DNA from: JBBRMQ01 sp038230775
Lineage (GTDB): Bacteria > Acidobacteriota > Thermoanaerobaculia > Gp7-AA8
NCBI GenBank assembly: GCA_038230775.1
Contig: JBBRMQ010000025.1
Location: forward strand, 1-26,918
Reading direction: 5' to 3'
Length of the DNA: 26,918 nt
Positions 22,863 to 26,918 of the stretch are shown here, in pieces. The position numbers were made by a program, and so were the translations under genes. The notes below the pieces were generated by a model. That model saw only the letters and a list, made by a program, of their open reading frames with translations, was not told the origin of the DNA and did not search any database. The stretch's first letter is position 1. Every line of letters starts with the position of its first letter.

Positions 22863-23180
22863 CTACTTGTCGGCGATGCGCCGGTCGTAATCGCTGGCGC
22901 GATCGAGAAACGACTCGATGTTCCTGCCTAACACGAGCTTCTCGGTCAGGTCCGTGGCCTTCTCGAAATCGGCGCGTAGCCGGGTCGCCTCGGCCAGGTA
23001 GTAATCGCGCAGGCCGACCTCGATCTTGAACTCGGGATACTTCTCGGCCAGCGTGCGCATCCATTCTTCGACCTGACGGCGCCGGTCCTTGTCCCCGTTG
23101 CCCTCCTTCAGGTCGCGCAGCAGCGCGTCGACGACACCCGAGAGAATCTGATGACGCTGCTCCGAAACTGCTTCACTCAT
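22863..23180 (-). CDS. Small charged helical protein of unknown function
   Basis: I do not recognise this 105-aa protein. It is rich in Arg, Glu, Asp and Lys, with long predicted helices (QILSGVVDALLRDLKEGNGDKDRRRQVEEWMRTLAEKYPEFKIEV in two parts, then YYLAEATRLRADFEKATDLTEKLVLGRNIESFLDRA) and has no signal peptide, membrane segment or cysteine, so it is probably cytoplasmic. ATG 23180 is chosen because TAAGAT lies exactly 7 bases upstream; ATG 23189 would overlap that box. The longer in-frame extension only shadows the biotin carboxylase on the other strand. It is divergent from accC with 33 bp between starts, so the two may be co-regulated. Confidence 0.72.
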   Translation of the reverse strand: MSEAVSEQRHQILSGVVDALLRDLKEGNGDKDRRRQVEEWMRTLAEKYPEFKIEVGLRDYYLAEATRLRADFEKATDLTEKLVLGRNIESFLDRASDYDRRIADK

Positions 23181-23187
23181 GCCGCGC

Positions 23188-23193
23188 ATCTTA
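23188..23193 (-). promoter_or_regulatory. TAAGAT -10-like box of the small minus-strand gene
   Basis: On the minus strand TAAGAT (23193-23188) is 7 bases before ATG 23180, so the mRNA would be leaderless. It is only 6 bp from the divergent box at 23200-23205. Confidence 0.4.
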
Positions 23194-23199
23194 ATCCAA

Positions 23200-23205
23200 T
23201 ACAAT
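23200..23205 (+). promoter_or_regulatory. TACAAT -10-like box of the accC operon
   Basis: TACAAT is followed by GGCCCGCC and GTG 23214, so the transcript would start at or next to the initiation codon. No Shine-Dalgarno is visible before this GTG. Confidence 0.5.
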
Positions 23206-23213
23206 GGCCCGCC

Positions 23214-24704
23214 GTGAAGGTGCTCATCGCGAATCGCGGCGAGATTGCGGTGCGCGTCATTCGCGCCTGTCGTGAGCTCGGCTACCCGACGGTGGCTGTC
23301 TACTCCGAACCGGATCGCGCGGCGCTGCACGTTCTTTACGCCGATGAGGCGATGCCGATCGGTCCCGCGCCGTCGCGTGAGAGCTACCTGCGCATCGATC
23401 GCATCATTGACGCCGCAAAAAAGACCGGCGCCGAGGCCATTCATCCGGGCTATGGGTTTCTGGCGGAGAACGCCGGCTTCGCCCGGGCCTGCCGCGACGC
23501 CGGCATCATCTTCATCGGCCCTTCTCCCGACTCCATCGAGGCTATGGGATCCAAGACCGAATCGCGCCGGCGGATGCAGGCCGCGGGAGTCCCCGTCGTG
23601 CCCGGCCTGACCGAGGCCGTGAAGTCCTACGACGAGATCGCGGCGTTCGCGAAGAGCACCGGCTTCCCGATCATGGTCAAAGCCAGCGCGGGTGGTGGTG
23701 GCAAGGGCCTGCGGTTTGTCGATCGAGAAGCGGACCTGCGATCCGCGTTCGATCGCGTGACGAGCGAGGCGCAATCATTCTTCGGCGACAGCGCGGTGTA
23801 CGCCGAGAAGTTCATCCCCTCGCCGCGTCACATCGAGGTTCAGGTTCTCGGCGACCAGCACGGAAACATCGTTCACGTCGGCGAACGTGAGTGCACCCTG
23901 CAGCGACGCCACCAGAAGGTCGTCGAGGAATGCCCGTCTCCCGTCGTCGACGCCGACCTGCGGCAACGCCTCGGCGAAATGGCCGTGCGCGCGGCGGCGG
24001 CCGTCGGCTACTACTCGGCCGGGACGATCGAGTGCCTGATGGGCCCCGGCAAGGAGTTCTATTTCCTCGAGATGAACACGCGGCTGCAGGTCGAACATCC
24101 GGTCACCGAGATGGTCTGGAACGTCGATCTCGTCAAGGAACAGCTGCGCGTCGCGAGAGGCGAGAAGTTGCAGCTGCGACAGGACGATCTGCGGCCGAAC
24201 GGACACGCCGTGGAATGCCGGATCTACGCCGAAGATCCCTCGCGTAAATTCGCTCCGTCACCGGGACTGATCCGCTATCTGAATCTGCCCGAGGGGCCGG
24301 GAGTGCGCAACGAGAACGGGGTGTATGCGGGATACACCGTGCCCGTGTACTACGACCCGATGTTGTCGAAGCTCGTGTGTCACGCGGCGACGCGGCAGGA
24401 GGCGATCGCACGGATGAAGCGTGCGCTGAGCGAGTATCGCGTCGAAGGCATCGATACGACGATTCCGTTCTTCACTTTCATCATGAATCATCCCGATTTC
24501 CAGGCCGGAAACTTCGATACCGGCTTCATCGATCGCATCCTTCCCGAGCTGACGTTCGAGCGCGACAAAATGCATCTCGATGCCGCAATCGCTGCCGCCG
24601 CCATTCTCGCGTTCGAGGAGTCGCAGCAGGTGCGGCTGCCCGAAGGTGACGACTCGCCGTGGAAACGGGCCGGCCGGAACGAGGCGATGCGAGGGCGCTC
24701 GTGA
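23214..24704 (+). CDS. accC: Biotin carboxylase subunit of an acyl-CoA carboxylase
   Basis: This 496-aa enzyme uses ATP and bicarbonate to carboxylate biotin on a carrier protein. The order of motifs is complete: VLIANRGEIAVRVIRACRE at the N-terminus, EAIHPGYGFLAEN (74-86), the ATP-grasp glycine loop KASAGGGGKGLR (156-167), HIEVQVLGD, the catalytic EMNTRLQVEHPVTE (285-298) and the C-terminal region with ECRIYAEDP. Length fits the alpha-subunit carboxylases of acetyl-, propionyl- or methylcrotonyl-CoA carboxylases; the acyl substrate cannot be told. GTG 23214 starts directly at KVLIANRGE and is preceded by a TACAAT box. The last codons overlap the carrier gene (GTGA). No carboxyltransferase gene lies in the window. 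Confidence 0.95.
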   Translation: MKVLIANRGEIAVRVIRACRELGYPTVAVYSEPDRAALHVLYADEAMPIGPAPSRESYLRIDRIIDAAKKTGAEAIHPGYGFLAENAGFARACRDAGIIFIGPSPDSIEAMGSKTESRRRMQAAGVPVVPGLTEAVKSYDEIAAFAKSTGFPIMVKASAGGGGKGLRFVDREADLRSAFDRVTSEAQSFFGDSAVYAEKFIPSPRHIEVQVLGDQHGNIVHVGERECTLQRRHQKVVEECPSPVVDADLRQRLGEMAVRAAAAVGYYSAGTIECLMGPGKEFYFLEMNTRLQVEHPVTEMVWNVDLVKEQLRVARGEKLQLRQDDLRPNGHAVECRIYAEDPSRKFAPSPGLIRYLNLPEGPGVRNENGVYAGYTVPVYYDPMLSKLVCHAATRQEAIARMKRALSEYRVEGIDTTIPFFTFIMNHPDFQAGNFDTGFIDRILPELTFERDKMHLDAAIAAAAILAFEESQQVRLPEGDDSPWKRAGRNEAMRGRS

Positions 24705-25204
24705 GGCTCGTCGCACAGCACGGCGGCGACGAGATTCCGATCGAGGTCGAGCGTGCCGGCACCGGCTATCGGGTCAAGATCGGCGAGCGATGGCTGGTCG
24801 CCGATATGGTCAATGCCGGCCCGTTCGTCCGCTCGCTTCGACTCGAGGACGGCACACAGCTCGCGTTGATTCACCATCGCGAAGGCAACACGCACGAGAT
24901 CACGTTCGCCGACTCCACGATCCACGTGGACATCACCGACCCGTTGTCGCTCAAGCGGAAGCGCGGCGAGGACGAGATGGGTGGCGCCGGAATGGTCAAG
25001 GCACTGATGCCTGGCCGTATCGTCCGTGTTGCGGTCGCCAAGGGGCAACAGGTGAAGAAAGGCGAGAGCCTGCTGGTCCTCGAAGCGATGAAGATGGAGA
25101 ACGACATTCAGGCCGCGGCGGACGGCACGATCGACGAAATCTTCGTCGAGGCGGGGCAGACCGTCGAGGGCGGCGCGGATCTGATCCACATCACGCCGCT
25201 ATAA
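24701..25204 (+). CDS. Biotin carboxyl carrier protein (biotin/lipoyl-attachment domain)
   Basis: This 167-aa protein has a C-terminal biotinyl domain with the EAMKMEN motif; Lys 131 is the expected biotinylation site. MPGRIVRVAVAKGQQVKKGESLLVLEAMKMEN (103-134) and TVEGGADLIHI follow the standard hammerhead fold. The N-terminal 90 residues (IPIEVERAGTGYRVKIGERWLVADM) resemble the linker region that lies between carboxylase and carrier domains in fused alpha subunits, so accC and this gene look like a split version of one polypeptide. I start it at GTG 24701, overlapping the accC stop as GTGA; the in-frame ATG 24659 lies within accC. The TATAAT of the next gene overlaps its stop codon. Confidence 0.92.
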   Translation: MRLVAQHGGDEIPIEVERAGTGYRVKIGERWLVADMVNAGPFVRSLRLEDGTQLALIHHREGNTHEITFADSTIHVDITDPLSLKRKRGEDEMGGAGMVKALMPGRIVRVAVAKGQQVKKGESLLVLEAMKMENDIQAAADGTIDEIFVEAGQTVEGGADLIHITPL

Positions 25205-25205
25205 T
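25200..25205 (+). promoter_or_regulatory. TATAAT box 6 bases before the kinase-like gene
   Basis: A perfect TATAAT spans the stop codon of the carrier gene and is followed by CGACGT and ATG 25212. The predicted mRNA would begin at or within a base of the start codon. No Shine-Dalgarno is visible. Confidence 0.5.
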
Positions 25206-25211
25206 CGACGT

Positions 25212-26918
25212 ATGTCCACAATCGATCCCGGCTCCACCGGGACGATCCTGCAGAATTTCCGGCTGATCGAGCGCGTGAGCGCTTCGGTCTGGCGAGCCGA
25301 GGACACACGCACGGGCAAGCCGGTCGCGGTCAAGATTCTGTCCAGGGGACTGCCGAAAGACGCGGCGAAACGCGAGGCGCTGGTTCGCGAGGTCCGCCAG
25401 AGCGCCGCGCTGTACCACTCGTTCCTGGTCGGAATTCAGGAAGTCGTCGCCGCCGGTGACTCTCTTCTTCTAGTCATGGAGTGGCTCGCCGGCCAGCCAA
25501 TCGCTGCGCGCGTGAAGGCAAAGCCCCTCGAGCGGAAGGAACTCTTCCGACTGGTCTATCAGGTCGCCGACGCGCTGAAGCTGCTCCACGGGCGGAACAT
25601 TACGCACGGCAACGTCGGCGGCGACTCGATCATCGTCCTCCCCTCCGGCCAGGCCAAACTCGCTGGTCTGAACCTCGGCAACATCCTTCCGCGGCAGGGT
25701 CAGCCGTCGCAGTTTCAGCAGAAGGGCAACGATCTCCGCGCGGTGTCGTACATGGCGCCGGAGCAGATCACGAATCAGGCGGTGGGTCCGCAGACGGATG
25801 TGTTCTCGCTTGGTCTCGTGATGTACGAAGCGGCGACGGGACGGATGCCGTACCAGGCGACGACCGCGGCGGACGTCGCGCACAAGATCGTCGAGGAGCA
25901 GCCGCCATCGCCGAAGGCCGTCAATCCCAACGTCGACAACGGCGTGTTGGCGGTGATGGGCGGCTGCCTCTTCAAGGACTCCTTCAAGCGGCTCAAAGAT
26001 GCGAAAGCCATTCAGGATGCGATCAACAAGGTCGATCCGGAGGCTTCGAAGTTTGCCGCGGAGATTGCGAAGGCGGCCGCTGCGCCGCCGCAGGGTGCGC
26101 AACAGAAGGCCGCCTCTGCGAAGAACTCGATCCTTTTCCTCGCCGATGTGGCGAACTACGACGAATTGAACAAGACCGATCCGTCGACTGCCGCCAAATC
26201 CGCCGCGCGCATGCAGCAGATCCTCGGTGAAGCGGTCTATCTGTTCGACGGAAAAGTTCTCGATCCCTTCGGACCGCGGATGGTCGCCGAGCTGAAAGAC
26301 GTCGACAGCGCGGTCGAGGCGGCACGGAAAGGGGAGTTCGACTTCTCCGCCGAGCAACAAGGCCCCGAGATCATTCCGGTGCGCATGCTGCTGCATGCGG
26401 GCGAAGTTCAGGAGGCCGACGGCAGCGTCACCGGCGCAGGTGTCGCCAAAGGGATCGAAGTCCTGAAACAGCTTCCCCCGCTCGTGCTGCACGTTTCTGA
26501 GGACTTCGCGCGCCGAGGCAAATCGCAGGTGCGCTATCGCGACGCGGGCGCCAAAGCGGGCGTGAAGGTCGCCACGATCGTGCCTCCTGAACCGAAAGAG
26601 GAGCCCGAGACAGCGATCGACACCGCGGCGGAAGAAGCGGCCGCGGCAGCCGAGGCGCTCGCTGCGGAACAGGCACTCGCGGCGGCCGCGGCGAAGAAAA
26701 AGAAAACACGCCTGGCGATGGCGGTCGCAGCGGCGGCGGTTGTGGTGATCGGAGGCGGCGCCGCGCTCATGATGCGTCCAAAGCCGCAGGTCGTGGCCGC
26801 ACCGATGGCGACTGCCCCGAAAGGACCTCCGCCCGCGAGCGCGGCGAACCCGCGCAAAGTTCTGGTCGAAGTCGTCGGTGCGGACCCCGCACTCGCCGAC
26901 CGCGCGAACGCGATCCGC
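25212..26918 (+). CDS. Pseudokinase - degenerate class III cyclase-like - membrane protein, 3' end cut
   Basis: I read this frame by hand: 569 codons are open to the right edge. Residues 14-275 have the fold of a bacterial Ser/Thr protein kinase: VAVKIL with the ATP-site Lys (41), helix-C Glu, SYMAPEQ (179-185) and TDVFSLGLVMYEAATGRMPY (195-214). The catalytic loop, normally HRDxKPxN, reads HGNVGGDS (132-139) and the DFG motif reads GLN (152-154); the Gly-rich loop is also lost. Residues 306-435 resemble a class III nucleotide cyclase (ILFLADVANYDEL, then DGKVLDPFGPRMVAEL, then VRMLLHAGEV and VLHVSEDF), but the second metal Asp is missing. An Ala/Glu-rich linker and KKKK lead to one membrane helix (about 500-521). 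A further domain begins before the edge. Likely a signalling scaffold; ligand unknown. Confidence 0.85.
   Translation, partial: MSTIDPGSTGTILQNFRLIERVSASVWRAEDTRTGKPVAVKILSRGLPKDAAKREALVREVRQSAALYHSFLVGIQEVVAAGDSLLLVMEWLAGQPIAARVKAKPLERKELFRLVYQVADALKLLHGRNITHGNVGGDSIIVLPSGQAKLAGLNLGNILPRQGQPSQFQQKGNDLRAVSYMAPEQITNQAVGPQTDVFSLGLVMYEAATGRMPYQATTAADVAHKIVEEQPPSPKAVNPNVDNGVLAVMGGCLFKDSFKRLKDAKAIQDAINKVDPEASKFAAEIAKAAAAPPQGAQQKAASAKNSILFLADVANYDELNKTDPSTAAKSAARMQQILGEAVYLFDGKVLDPFGPRMVAELKDVDSAVEAARKGEFDFSAEQQGPEIIPVRMLLHAGEVQEADGSVTGAGVAKGIEVLKQLPPLVLHVSEDFARRGKSQVRYRDAGAKAGVKVATIVPPEPKEEPETAIDTAAEEAAAAAEALAAEQALAAAAAKKKKTRLAMAVAAAAVVVIGGGAALMMRPKPQVVAAPMATAPKGPPPASAANPRKVLVEVVGADPALADRANAIR

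Noticed and set aside
25481..26230. 249-codon frame inside the kinase-like gene
   Set aside because: It is out of frame with the continuous 569-codon frame that carries all kinase-fold landmarks.

Overview
The window is GC-rich bacterial chromosome, about two thirds G+C by eye. It is densely packed, with ATGA, GTGA and CTGA overlaps between genes and no recognisable insertion sequence, phage or CRISPR array. The secreted PKD, FG-GAP and Cys/Ser/Thr-rich proteins, the Wzm/Wzt polysaccharide export genes and the Ser/Thr-kinase-like protein fit Acidobacteriota (perhaps a Thermoanaerobaculia-like lineage). That assignment is inference from gene style; there is no marker rRNA here.

Region 1 (1-1705, minus strand): a three-gene coupled unit of an XRE-type regulator, a TPR protein and a secreted protein that runs off the left edge. 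It starts from a short divergent promoter region (1706-1784) holding two sigma70-like promoters and a 16-bp palindrome. Region 2 (1785-10848, plus): an ABC-2 (Wzm-type) polysaccharide export permease, then three secreted proteins: a six-repeat FG-GAP protein, a 566-aa surface-type protein behind a long leader and ahead of a strong terminator, and a 1472-aa PKD-repeat protein. Region 3 (10924-16091, plus): the Wzt-type ATPase, a GT2 glycosyltransferase, a GT2-like/zinc-ribbon/methyltransferase fusion, a GNAT acyltransferase and a single-domain response regulator. Permease and ATPase are therefore about 8.4 kb apart. Region 4 (16237-20470, minus): a glycan operon of a PIG-L deacetylase-GT2-coiled-coil fusion, a GT4 glycosyltransferase and a GT2 glycosyltransferase that seems to start at CTG. 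Regions 2 to 4 together look like a surface polysaccharide synthesis and export locus with its own secreted proteins.

Region 5 (20521-22762, plus) is housekeeping: a GAF-GGDEF diguanylate cyclase, tpiA, secG, tRNA-Leu(GAG) and a bidirectional terminator. Region 6 (22863-26918): a small charged protein on the minus strand, divergent from a biotin carboxylase, its biotin carrier protein, and the 5' part of a large protein that joins a degenerate protein kinase to a degenerate class III cyclase-like domain and a membrane anchor.

Three signals stand out. First, a TANNNT box lies 6-8 bases before the start codon of about seven genes, suggesting widespread leaderless transcription. Second, two intergenic palindromes have arms built from tandem 7-mers. 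Third, the kinase/cyclase fusion lacks key catalytic residues in both domains.
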